This document shows, in pieces, positions 26,807 to 34,789 of a DNA stretch of 64,000 nucleotides (its first letter is position 1; each line of letters opens with the position of its first letter). The DNA is taken from contig NZ_WELI01000013.1 of assembly GCF_009184635.1 (NCBI RefSeq), positions 95,716-159,715 of the forward strand, read 5' to 3'. Origin of the DNA: Rudanella paleaurantiibacter (lineage in GTDB: Bacteria; Bacteroidota; Bacteroidia; Cytophagales; Spirosomataceae). Both the position numbers and the translations under genes were made by a program. The notes below the pieces were generated by a model. It worked only from the letters and a program-made list of their open reading frames with translations, had not been told where the DNA came from and searched no databases.

Positions 26807-27969
26807 ATGATCCGTCCCCTACTGTTTGCTTCGGTTCGATCCGGCGACTTGACGGGTAAGCCGTAGAGCGGGGACCAAAACCCGTTGGGTCTTTTCGGAT
26901 GAACTACGTTTTTCTTTTGGTTTTCAGTTGGGTGTCACTGGGAAGCTGTTTAGCCCAATACACTCTCAAAGGGGTTGTTCTCGACAGTGCCAACAGTCGG
27001 CCTTTAGAGTACGCCAGTGTGGTCAATCTTTCGCTAAACAAGATTGCTTTCACAGACGAAGAAGGCCAGTTCCAGCTGGTAGTCAACTCGAAATCTGATA
27101 GAATCCAGATTACGAACATGGGGTATAATCCTCGTACCGTGATGGGATTAACAGAAGGTCAGTCTGTTAGAGTCCTCCTAACCGAAGCCCCAATTCTGAT
27201 CGAGGAGGTATCTGTCCGCAAACGAAACGTACAGAAGCGATCTGTAGAATTAGGTTTCCATAACGAGGAAACCTACAGTACGAACCCGGGGCCGGGTGGC
27301 GAAATATCCACTACGTATGCCGTGTTTATCAAAAACGCCCAAAGTATCGATGGCCTAATCGACAGAGCCTATTTCAAATTGGGCAAATACGTAATTGGAC
27401 GAAATGGTTTCTCTAAAGCACGTGTCCGAATATTTAGTGTCAATCGAAACACGGGTTTACCGGAAACTGACTTACTCCGTGAGAATACGATAGTTCGCAT
27501 CAATCCATTTAGTCAATCATTTTCTATTGATTTAGAGAAACTTCGCATTCCATTTCCCAACGAAGGCGTCTTTGTCGGGCTCGAATTTTTCTGCTACACT
27601 GAGCGTAAACCCACGGGAAAGGGTCGTTACGCGATCAAAACCAATTGTCCGCACATAGCCGTCACAAAAATGAAAAATTACAAAGAAGTCGGCGGGTGTT
27701 TTTATCACGTGTACGACTTCGCCAAACGAACCTGGCAATGGGTTGATATCTCGGCTGGTGACTATTCCAAAGCGTTTGTAAACCAGGTCTGGAAATTTGG
27801 AATCAAGGTCAGCTATTATGATTAGCGTTGGTCAAGAGCGTTGAAAGCGATTAGTACTGACGGCTTTCCAATTACGGTCCACGGTCTGGTTTTGACGCTT
27901 TCCACCCCATGTCTTGAATTCCCCATGTTTAATTTCTTCAACTATGATCCGTCCCCTACTGTTTGCTTC
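26807..27969. mobile_element. Inserted segment flanked by 26-bp direct repeats
   Basis: A 26-base sequence (26807-26832) recurs exactly at 27944-27969, where it is the first 26 bases of the sialidase gene. The first copy lies 8 bases after the gntR stop and opens a 19-codon fossil frame (MIRPLLFAS then SVRSGDLTGKP and stop). The simplest history is that the sialidase gene once followed gntR directly and a ~1.14-kb segment carrying the next gene was inserted with duplication of the target. No transposase is present inside. The right flank (27829-27943) has an open minus frame that I do not recognise. Confidence 0.7.
26899..27825 (+). CDS. Carboxypeptidase-regulatory-like domain protein
   Basis: This 308-aa secreted protein has a signal peptide (about 1-20, VSLGSCLAQ), one carboxypeptidase-D regulatory-like beta-sandwich (about 20-98, LKGVVLDSANSRPLEYASV and DEEGQFQLVV) and a C-terminal ~200-aa domain (about 100-308) that I cannot assign. 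Regulatory-like domains of this kind are common in surface proteins of Bacteroidota. Its base composition is visibly more AT-rich than that of its neighbours, and it lies inside the segment bounded by 26-bp repeats, so recent acquisition is likely. No role in sialic acid use is evident. Confidence 0.75.
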   Translation: MNYVFLLVFSWVSLGSCLAQYTLKGVVLDSANSRPLEYASVVNLSLNKIAFTDEEGQFQLVVNSKSDRIQITNMGYNPRTVMGLTEGQSVRVLLTEAPILIEEVSVRKRNVQKRSVELGFHNEETYSTNPGPGGEISTTYAVFIKNAQSIDGLIDRAYFKLGKYVIGRNGFSKARVRIFSVNRNTGLPETDLLRENTIVRINPFSQSFSIDLEKLRIPFPNEGVFVGLEFFCYTERKPTGKGRYAIKTNCPHIAVTKMKNYKEVGGCFYHVYDFAKRTWQWVDISAGDYSKAFVNQVWKFGIKVSYYD

Positions 27970-29149
27970 ACTCCTGTTGATCAACTGCCGACCTCCGCAG
28001 CCCGCAGCAGTTAGCCAAACAAACCTCCCTGTTTCAATCAGCACAACGCCACCCGACGAGGTCGCTGTGTTCCGCAATGGCGACGAAGGCTACGGCTGTT
28101 ACCGGATTCCGGCCGTTGTGAAAGCCCCCGATGGCGCTCTGCTGGCTTTTGCCGAGGGTCGGCGTACCGATTGTGGCGACTTTGGCGATGTGGATATTGT
28201 CTTGCGCATTAGCCGCGACAACGGCAAAACCTGGGGTCCACAAACCCTCGTGGCCGACTACGGCACCGCGCAGGCAGGCAACCCCGCCCCGGTGTTCGAC
28301 CTCACCGACCCGCGCTACCCGGCCGGGCGGCTATTTCTGGTGTATAACACGGGCGTAGCTTCGGAATCGGACGTGCGCAATGGGAAAGCCATTCGGGAGG
28401 TTTGGTACAAAACAAGCACCGACGGTGGCAAAACCTGGTCGGCCCCGGTGAATATCACCACGCAGGTGAACCGCCCTAACAAACCAGCCGTGAATCCGGC
28501 GTATGCGTTTGCCGACGACTGGCGTTCGTACGCCAATACGCCCGGCCACGCCCTCCAACTGGCCAAAGGTAGCTACCGGGGCCGCCTGTTTGTGGCTGCT
28601 AACCACTCGGCCGGGGCTCCACAAAGTGCCTTCCGCGATTACCGCGCCCATGCGTTCTACTCCGACGACCACGGCCAAACCTGGAAACTCTCGCCCGATG
28701 TCGACTACGCGGGGGGCAACGAGAGCACAGCCGCCGAAACATCGGACGGGGGCGTGTTGATGAATATTCGGAATCAATCGGGCGATGTGAAAAGCCGGCT
28801 GATGGCCTGGTCGCCCACGGCGGGTGCGGCCTGGAACCCGGTGGTGGTTTCGAGCGACCTCCCCGACCCCGTTTGTCAGGGTTCGATGGTCAACTACCAA
28901 ACCACCGAAGGTCGTTCGGTGCTGCTGTTTAGCAACCCCAATAGCCAAACCAAACGCGAGAAACTAACCGTGCGCTACAGCACCGACGACGGAAAAAGCT
29001 GGTCGCGGGGCCGGGAGGTGTACAGCGGCTCGGCGGCCTATTCCGACCTGGTTGTACAGGCCGATGGTCAGATTGGGGTTTTGTACGAACGCGACAATTA
29101 CACCCTCATCACCTACGCCCATTTCCCCTACACCTGGCTGACGCAATAA
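27944..29149 (+). CDS. nanH: Exo-alpha-sialidase lipoprotein, GH33
   Basis: The 401-aa sialidase releases terminal sialic acid from glycans. The ATG at 27944 gives a lipoprotein signal, MIRPLLFASLLLINC, so a membrane-anchored enzyme is likely; a TTG at 27914 in the same frame is less plausible. It shows the FRIP-type motif YRIPAVV with R54, and Asp-boxes SRDNGKTWG, STDGGKTWS, SDDHGQTWK and STDDGKSWS of the six-bladed propeller. C-terminal GVLYERDNYTLITYAHF carries the usual Glu/Tyr region. It is followed by the epimerase gene after 5 bases. Its original promoter-proximal position after gntR appears interrupted by an insertion. Confidence 0.92.
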   Translation: MIRPLLFASLLLINCRPPQPAAVSQTNLPVSISTTPPDEVAVFRNGDEGYGCYRIPAVVKAPDGALLAFAEGRRTDCGDFGDVDIVLRISRDNGKTWGPQTLVADYGTAQAGNPAPVFDLTDPRYPAGRLFLVYNTGVASESDVRNGKAIREVWYKTSTDGGKTWSAPVNITTQVNRPNKPAVNPAYAFADDWRSYANTPGHALQLAKGSYRGRLFVAANHSAGAPQSAFRDYRAHAFYSDDHGQTWKLSPDVDYAGGNESTAAETSDGGVLMNIRNQSGDVKSRLMAWSPTAGAAWNPVVVSSDLPDPVCQGSMVNYQTTEGRSVLLFSNPNSQTKREKLTVRYSTDDGKSWSRGREVYSGSAAYSDLVVQADGQIGVLYERDNYTLITYAHFPYTWLTQ

Positions 29150-29154
29150 CCCTC

Positions 29155-30351
29155 ATGACCAACGATCTTTCTTCATACGCCCCACTCTACCGCGATGCGC
29201 TGCTGAACGATGTGATCCCGTTCTGGCAGACCCACTCCATCGACCGGACGCATGGCGGGTTCTTTACCTGCCTCAACCGGGATGGCAGCGTGTTCGACAC
29301 CGATAAGTTTATCTGGCTGCAAGCCAGGCAGGTCTGGACGTTCGCCATGTTGTACAATCGACTCCCCCACTTCCCGGCCGAACAACGGGAAAGCTGGCTG
29401 GCTACGGCGCAGCATGGTGCCGATTTTCTCCAGAAATTTGGGCAGGCAAAGGGAGCGAACCTGGCCGATAACCCCTGGTACTTTTCGCTCACGCAGGATG
29501 GCCGCCCACTCGTGCAGCCGTACAACATTTTTTCGGATTGTTTTGCGACGATGGCCTTTGGGCAACTGTCGCTCGCAACGGGCAATGAGCAGCAGGCCCA
29601 GCTGGCTGAGGGTACCTTCCGGCAGATTCTGGCCCGGCAAAACAACCCCAAAGGCCAATGGAGCAAAGCCGTTGACGGCACGCGCCCATTGAAGAACTTC
29701 GCTCTGCCGATGATTCTGTGCAACCTGGCCCTTGAAATCGAGCATCTGCTCGACCAATCGCTGGTGGAGCAAACCATTGACCAATGCATCCACGAGGTGA
29801 TGGATGTTTTCTACGACCCGACGTTGGGTCTGATTCGGGAAAACGTTACGCCCGAGGGGCAGGTCTCCGACTCGTTTGAGGGACGTTTGCTCAACCCCGG
29901 CCACGCGATTGAAGCCATGTGGTTCATCATGGATCTGGCCCGTCGACGCAACGACCGGAGCCTGATGGAACGTGCCGTCAAGATTACCCTCGATACGCTC
30001 AACTACGCCTGGGACAACGAATTCGGCGGGATTCTGTATTTCATGGACGCGAAGGGCTACCCGCCCCAGCAACTCGAATGGGATCAGAAACTCTGGTGGG
30101 TACACGTCGAAACGCTCATCAGCCTGCTCAAAGGTTATCGACTCACGGGCAATACCGACTGCCTTACGTGGTTTGGTCGGGTACACGACTACACCTGGGC
30201 GCACTTCCCCGACCCGGAACATGGCGAGTGGTTTGGCTATCTCAACCGCCGGGGCGAGGTATTGTTGCCCCTCAAAGGCGGTAAGTGGAAAGGCTGCTAC
30301 CACATACCCCGCGCATTATTTCAATGCTGGCAGTTGCTGGAGGAGAAATGA
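29155..30351 (+). CDS. nanE: N-acylglucosamine 2-epimerase (AGE family)
   Basis: The 398-aa cytoplasmic enzyme interconverts ManNAc and GlcNAc. It has the (alpha/alpha)6 barrel of the AGE family with HGGFFTCLNRDG near the N-terminus and two catalytic histidines, H250 in LLNPGHAIEA and H383 in GCYHIPRALF, matching H248 and H382 of the mammalian enzymes. With nanA and the permease it completes the B. fragilis-type nanLET route, in which ManNAc becomes GlcNAc and a general hexokinase then acts, so no ManNAc kinase is needed; none is seen here. The gene ends the plus-strand unit at a clear terminator. Confidence 0.92.
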   Translation: MTNDLSSYAPLYRDALLNDVIPFWQTHSIDRTHGGFFTCLNRDGSVFDTDKFIWLQARQVWTFAMLYNRLPHFPAEQRESWLATAQHGADFLQKFGQAKGANLADNPWYFSLTQDGRPLVQPYNIFSDCFATMAFGQLSLATGNEQQAQLAEGTFRQILARQNNPKGQWSKAVDGTRPLKNFALPMILCNLALEIEHLLDQSLVEQTIDQCIHEVMDVFYDPTLGLIRENVTPEGQVSDSFEGRLLNPGHAIEAMWFIMDLARRRNDRSLMERAVKITLDTLNYAWDNEFGGILYFMDAKGYPPQQLEWDQKLWWVHVETLISLLKGYRLTGNTDCLTWFGRVHDYTWAHFPDPEHGEWFGYLNRRGEVLLPLKGGKWKGCYHIPRALFQCWQLLEEK

Positions 30352-30400
30352 GCGTACGGGCAGTACGGGCAGTTGTGAAAACATAAGCACGCTGATGATA

Positions 30401-30429
30401 AAAGGGGCCGTTTTAGCGGCCCCTTTTTT
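30401..30429 (+). terminator. Rho-independent terminator after nanE
   Basis: GGGGCCG (30404-30410) and CGGCCCC (30417-30423) form a stem with loop TTTTAG, followed by a T6 run. Confidence 0.9.
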
Positions 30430-30455
30430 ATTGAATTCACCCAAAGAAATTACCT

Positions 30456-30644
30456 AAAATTAGCGTGAGTTATGGATAATACGCACTACAAAATCCCTGT
30501 TCTACAAGTAGTTGCTGACGCAAGGGCCTTCGACAGGCTCAGGCTGACGGGCAGCTCACAAATTTGCGGTCAGCCCGGACCGCGTGCGGTTGAGCCTGTC
30601 GAAGGCCCTTGCGTCAGCCATTATGCATAATTCACGTTAAAATT
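30456..30644. mobile_element. MITE-like element, 189 bp, with nested palindromes
   Basis: The ends (30456-30480 and 30620-30644) are imperfect 25-bp inverted repeats with about 20 matches, including GTGA(G/A)TTATG. Inside them lies a perfect 28-bp inverted repeat (30514-30541 and 30591-30618) containing CTTCGACAGGCTCA, a motif I recall from dispersed palindromic repeats in many Bacteroidota. The 49-base centre can fold again (GCTGAC 30543-30548 with GTCAGC 30569-30574). It has no coding capacity and lies between nanE and the next gene. Confidence 0.65.
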
Positions 30645-30746
30645 ACTGCTAAACAAAAATTTAAGACATGGATAAGACGGGTTTGTTTGCGCAACGGTCC
30701 GGCTTTTCGACTAACGGGTAAATCACCTTTAAACCACCCGATAACC

Positions 30747-32369
30747 ATGTCAACACAAGCCTTTTTTACCGAAAATACCCATCTGGTCGAAGCCATCAAC
30801 ATGCGGGATAAACTGCTTACGCTTTCGCCCGAAAAACTCTACCCGTGGTGGCGCCGACCCTGCACCGTTAAACTCCTGCTGCTCACTGATGGGATCCTCG
30901 ATTTCGGGCTGGGCGACTTCGGCCTGGCTACGTTTGTATCCATCCTGGCTAATGACGGCCGGGCGTATGTCGATTTTCAGATTACGATTGCCCACCGGGG
31001 AAACAACGTGGGCAACCCCAACGTGGCGGTTCACCGAAGTATTCCGAATTTCCGCTTTACAGATGGAAACCACTTCAACGACACGATGTACGATCAGGTC
31101 TGGCTGTTTGGCATTGACTCGTCGGCGCAGGGCCTCTCCGACGCGGAACTGGTTATTCTGAGTACGTTTATGAACAAAGGCGGGGGTGTGTTTGCCACAG
31201 GCGATCACGGCGAGCTGGGTCGGGCCTTGTGCGGATCGGTGCCCCGAGTGCGTAAAATGCGGCTTTGGACTAACTCAGCCGGTAACGTAGGGATGCAGGA
31301 CGCCAACCGAAACGATACCAACCGCATCGGCCACGATGCGGGCTCTCAATTTGATGATCAGTCTGACGATGTTCCGCAGGAAATTCAGCCCCGCCTGTAC
31401 TCCAGCGCATTGGGCGGCTTTCTGCGCGAAACCTACCCCCACCCTATTTTGTGCAGCCCGCTGGGCCGTATTCGGGTACTGCCCGACCATCCGCACGAGG
31501 GTCAATGCGTTGAACCGACTGACCTGAGCGGCAATTATGAGAAAGATGGCACTCCGGAGTTTCCGATGGGTATAGGCCCCGAAATTATCGCCTACTCCAC
31601 CGTTTTGGCCGGTAGCACCGCTGGTACCAAACAGGCTACGCAGGCGCAAACATTTGGGGCTATTTGCGCCTACGACGGCCACCTGGCTAATATCGGTCGT
31701 GTCGTGACCGATTCTACCTGGCACCATTACGTAAACGTCAACCTGATTGGGGAGGTCTCCGAACCTGATACCAACATCAAAGGGCGCGGTTTTCTGGCTT
31801 CAGCAACCGGGCAACAACACCTGGCTCAAATCAAGCACTACTACATTAACACAGCCGTTTGGCTTTCGCGTCCCGGCAACCACAGCTGCTTTCGGTCGCG
31901 GCTGATCTGGCAATTGTTGTTTGAGCACCGGGTCATGGAAGCCACCATGGATAACCCTGCCCTGCGCTTCGAACGAATCAGCCCGTCGTTGCTCTACAGC
32001 ATTGGTACGCACGCAACGGATGTTCTGGGAAAGAAAGCGAGTCAGTGCCGGCGATTGCAACTCTTGATCGATATTATTCAGCCCATTTTGCCCGACCTTA
32101 TTCCGCATATTGACCCGTGGCAGAACGCGCGCAAGCAGGAGGTCAATCCTCCACTTCCATTTTTCGACGTTAACCCGTTACTGGCCATGGCCATGGGCGG
32201 TGGATTGGTGCGCCTGCGCGACAAATACATAAACGACAATCTGGGTGATCCGAATCGAATTGAATCCAAGGAGATTTTGGCCCATTTTGAGGAAGGGGCC
32301 AAACGGGGGCTTGAGGTGGGGCTCAAAGAACTAAACACCGAGATTCGTAAGTTCAGCGCCCTACGTTAA
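30747..32369 (+). CDS. Unrecognised 540-aa protein, GATase/ThuA-like core
   Basis: I do not recognise a named family. The ATG at 30747 (MSTQAFFTENTHLV) is preferred; the open frame extends upstream to 30609 but there overlaps the MITE-like element. Residues about 40-175 resemble an alpha/beta class I glutamine amidotransferase or ThuA-like fold: strands VKLLLLTDG and QVWLFGIDS, then AELVILSTFMNKGGGVFATGDHGELG. A later segment, DSTWHHYVNVNLIG, resembles the ThuA end strand. The C-terminal ~200 residues are helical. No signal peptide or membrane helix is seen, so a cytoplasmic location is likely. It is a single gene with its own terminator. The GDHGE motif could bind a metal or nucleotide, but no function is claimed. 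Confidence 0.7.
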   Translation: MSTQAFFTENTHLVEAINMRDKLLTLSPEKLYPWWRRPCTVKLLLLTDGILDFGLGDFGLATFVSILANDGRAYVDFQITIAHRGNNVGNPNVAVHRSIPNFRFTDGNHFNDTMYDQVWLFGIDSSAQGLSDAELVILSTFMNKGGGVFATGDHGELGRALCGSVPRVRKMRLWTNSAGNVGMQDANRNDTNRIGHDAGSQFDDQSDDVPQEIQPRLYSSALGGFLRETYPHPILCSPLGRIRVLPDHPHEGQCVEPTDLSGNYEKDGTPEFPMGIGPEIIAYSTVLAGSTAGTKQATQAQTFGAICAYDGHLANIGRVVTDSTWHHYVNVNLIGEVSEPDTNIKGRGFLASATGQQHLAQIKHYYINTAVWLSRPGNHSCFRSRLIWQLLFEHRVMEATMDNPALRFERISPSLLYSIGTHATDVLGKKASQCRRLQLLIDIIQPILPDLIPHIDPWQNARKQEVNPPLPFFDVNPLLAMAMGGGLVRLRDKYINDNLGDPNRIESKEILAHFEEGAKRGLEVGLKELNTEIRKFSALR

Positions 32370-32389
32370 ACGAATGCAGTTTGTTCTTG

Positions 32390-32424
32390 GCCGTTAACCT
32401 GTTCGGGGTTAGCGGCTTTTTTAT
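32390..32424 (+). terminator. Terminator after the 540-aa gene
   Basis: GCCGTTAACC and GGTTAGCGGC pair (one G-U) around TGTTCGG, followed by T6. Confidence 0.85.
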
Positions 32425-32487
32425 ATTTCATTAGTCTATATAGTCTATTAATTTAAATAAATGCTTTGTCTGAAATACTTTAGAGTA

Positions 32488-32528
32488 TGCATTTTGTCAT
32501 GCTTCCTTCGTCAGCATGACAAAATGCA
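32488..32528. repeat. Perfect 16-bp inverted repeat
   Basis: TGCATTTTGTCATGCT (32488-32503) pairs exactly with 32513-32528 around a 9-base loop. There is no T-run. It lies in the 32370-32752 gap, which holds two terminators and an iteron-like sequence but no gene. Confidence 0.7.
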
Positions 32529-32606
32529 CGCCAACATATAACCTAAACTACTTTAGGCGACCTACTTAAATAGTACAAAGATTAAAGAAAGAGCACGCAG
32601 ATAGCC

Positions 32607-32625
32607 GTACCAATTCACTTACATT
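32607..32625 (+). repeat. Orphan iteron-like sequence
   Basis: GTACCAATTCACTTACATT matches the oriV iteron GTACCAATGGACTTACATT at 17 of 19 positions and lies about 3.8 kb outside the tandem array, beyond the left palindrome pair. Confidence 0.6.
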
Positions 32626-32667
32626 TGGGCGTTTTTTGAGTTTTAAAATTTCCCTTTAAAACCAAAA

Positions 32668-32705
32668 CAGGCATCCTCACTTGTAGAAGATGCCTGCCTT
32701 TTTTT
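32668..32705. terminator. Terminator hairpin, probably bidirectional
   Basis: CAGGCATC (32668-32675) and GATGCCTG (32689-32696) pair; T7 follows on the plus strand, and the minus strand has a T-rich TGTTTTGGTTTT tail. It lies 48 bases beyond the end of the minus-strand membrane protein gene and most likely serves that gene. Confidence 0.75.
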
Positions 32706-32752
32706 ATGCACATCGACCTCCGGTCAGGGACCATGGCCAATCACTCACGAAA

Positions 32753-33997
32753 CTATTTAAACCCGAATAGTACCGGAAAAATAAACACAACCACCGCACT
32801 CCACAGGCTGTAAACCGGCAGGAATAACGCAATAGAACGGCCTACCAACGATACGTCAGATTTTCGGGTGAGCGCCCTAAACAAATGGAAAGCCACAATA
32901 AACAGGTGTATGAGCATCAATAGATTGGCTCCTAATACCGCGGCCCGGTTTGGTGTGATTCCCCACTCAGAAATTCGAAACAACACCGCCGATAAAACCA
33001 CCCCATTTACCAAAATGGTAACGGCTGAAAGCAGGAAGAGAATAAGAACCTGCGTTGCATTTTTGTTCTCCGTGTGGCTTCCTGTGACCGAAAAGAAAAT
33101 AAGCGCCATTACGCCAACTAATAATGCATTGAACAGCAACAGGAACTCCCGATCGTGGTATGGATCTTTACCCGAAAACAACGTAGCAACCAGATAAACC
33201 ACCAGCATGACCAGCACAACGGGGCTAAACAGATTTGCAATCAAAGGCGAGACCTTGTTGACAATTGCAGGCTGAGTTTGGGTGAAAAAGGTAGCGACTA
33301 AAGGGAGCGCCGATGCACCAAAGACCACTACATACCCGAAGTACACTTCCTCAATGTTTACCCCAATCAGCCTGAACAGGTTAATCGTAATAGCCGTAAC
33401 CAGTACACCCGATATAACCAGCAGGGCTGTCATAACTACCAGATTCCCGTTGTATTGCAAAAATCCGAGACGGCTCTGCCAATCCGTTGGTCGACCCTCC
33501 CCAAACGTAAAGCCGAGTATAGACCATAGCCAGAACGGCAGGTGAATACAAGCCAAAACGAGTGTATCGCTCACCTTATTCTGGGGCAAGTAGTTGATGT
33601 AAATGAGGGAAAGCAGAAAAATACCCGCCACCATCGCAATTACTTTAGCCGATACCCCCTTTTTCCAGGCGAAATAGGCCGTCAATGCCGGAAACACAAT
33701 GAACCCTATGTTACGCGTGTAAAAGAATTCCTCGTCTAGCGAAAAGAGATCAGGAAACTTGGCAAGCGTTCCTGCCAGTAAAGCGGCAATGATCACAAAC
33801 AGCCGTTCGGCAGGCGTCCCCCAGGTTGTGTCTTCACCTTCAAAGTTCAAGCGCTGATACCAACCTTCGGTTAGGGGGTTGTTGGCTAACTGCGGATATA
33901 ACTCGTTAAAGGCAACCTTAAATGAAGGACGGTTTTCACGGTATAGCCTTTCTAATTGCCGCGGATTGTTCTGGTTTAAAATTATTTCGTCGCGCAT
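32753..33997 (-). CDS. Multi-spanning membrane protein, DUF4153-like
   Basis: The 414-aa protein starts with a soluble ~65-residue segment (MRDEIILNQNNPRQLERLYR) and then about ten hydrophobic helices, for example LFVIIAALLAGTLA, LVVMTALLVISGVLV and VVLVMLVVYLVATLF. Layout and the motif LNFEGED resemble the DUF4153 family of inner-membrane proteins, whose role is not established. It stands alone between two gaps. The start at 33997 is the only good candidate. Confidence in a real membrane protein is high; the family assignment is tentative. Confidence 0.7.
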   Translation of the reverse strand: MRDEIILNQNNPRQLERLYRENRPSFKVAFNELYPQLANNPLTEGWYQRLNFEGEDTTWGTPAERLFVIIAALLAGTLAKFPDLFSLDEEFFYTRNIGFIVFPALTAYFAWKKGVSAKVIAMVAGIFLLSLIYINYLPQNKVSDTLVLACIHLPFWLWSILGFTFGEGRPTDWQSRLGFLQYNGNLVVMTALLVISGVLVTAITINLFRLIGVNIEEVYFGYVVVFGASALPLVATFFTQTQPAIVNKVSPLIANLFSPVVLVMLVVYLVATLFSGKDPYHDREFLLLFNALLVGVMALIFFSVTGSHTENKNATQVLILFLLSAVTILVNGVVLSAVLFRISEWGITPNRAAVLGANLLMLIHLFIVAFHLFRALTRKSDVSLVGRSIALFLPVYSLWSAVVVFIFPVLFGFK

Positions 33998-34304
33998 AGC
34001 ATAATGGGTAAAAGTTGTGTAATACGGTTAGTTACAAGTTTACAGTGGTACTTACTTTCTTCATGTACTCAGATATGCAGCCGGTCACCTGCCGATTGAT
34101 ACGTAATCAAGCAATACTATACCGGCAAATATAAAAGTACTTTGTAATGCAAAGCTACAAGTCGTTTTGATAATTCCATGACATCGTAAAAAAATATTTG
34201 GCTTGCCACAGCCGACAAAACCGACTGGGGTTCCGTCATAGCTCCCCCCCTGCGCAACTGTCAGTACTCACCGGTTTAACACAGCATTTGTGGCATACGC
34301 ACTC

Positions 34305-34394
34305 CCGATAGGACAGGCTGTCCTATCGGCTCTTTGAAGTTCATTCAATTATGTTGAACATGTATTTGCATCGATAGGACAGGCTGTCCTATCG
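34305..34394. repeat. Left pair of 23-bp palindromes (66-bp spacing)
   Basis: Two copies of CGATAGGACAG-G-CTGTCCTATCG lie at 34306-34328 and 34372-34394. Each is a perfect 11-bp inverted repeat around one central G. The first extends by one further base pair (34305/34329). Start-to-start distance is 66 bp. The same half-sites occur as a second pair right of the module. Confidence 0.9.
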
Positions 34395-34569
34395 CATCGA
34401 GATCTTACTTAAGTTTCAGTATATATTTTTTTCAGCTGAGCGCATACAGTAGTTAATCTACTTAATACATTTACCATAAATACTATTTTATAATCCTTCA
34501 CAATCGCCCTATCATTATGGTTAAACCTATTAAGGTTTTTTGTATTGCTACTAAGGATAGATTATGCTC

Positions 34570-34612
34570 AAAAACCCCAAAAAGTATTTAATAAGTACTT
34601 TTTGGGGTTTTT
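34570..34612. terminator. Perfect 17-bp hairpin terminator of rep
   Basis: AAAAACCCCAAAAAGTA (34570-34586) pairs exactly with 34596-34612; A- and T-runs on both sides allow termination in both directions. It lies 178 bases past the rep stop. Confidence 0.8.
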
Positions 34613-34789
34613 GTAAAACTTTTCAAGAGAAATCGTAGTAACTCATCCCAATCTACTTACTATTACTGGCTACGATATAGAGCCCATATTAGGTCCCTCC
34701 TACTCTATTTTCTAATAAGCATTCTGGTGATCATGCGCAGCATTTGTCCAGCGGATACGTCATGCGCGACAGCTGAATTAAACCCAGCG

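Larger units (their letters stand above)
33998..34789. other. Non-coding gap left of the replication module
   Basis: No convincing gene is seen in these 792 bases. They hold two 23-bp palindromes and a terminator (listed separately), AT-rich stretches and a C7 run near 34247. Confidence 0.7.

Noticed and set aside
27832..28077. 81-codon minus-strand frame at the right end of the inserted segment
   Set aside because: Its end (HGEFKTWGGKRQNQTVDRNW) looks protein-like, but I recognise no family and half of it is antisense to nanH; kept only as a note on the insertion.
29173..30303. 376-codon open frame antisense to the epimerase gene
   Set aside because: It lies wholly within the AGE gene, has no recognisable motif, and the sense protein has both catalytic histidines; long antisense frames are common in GC-rich genes.
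34247..34253. C7 run as a phase-variation tract
   Set aside because: It is not inside or just upstream of any gene.
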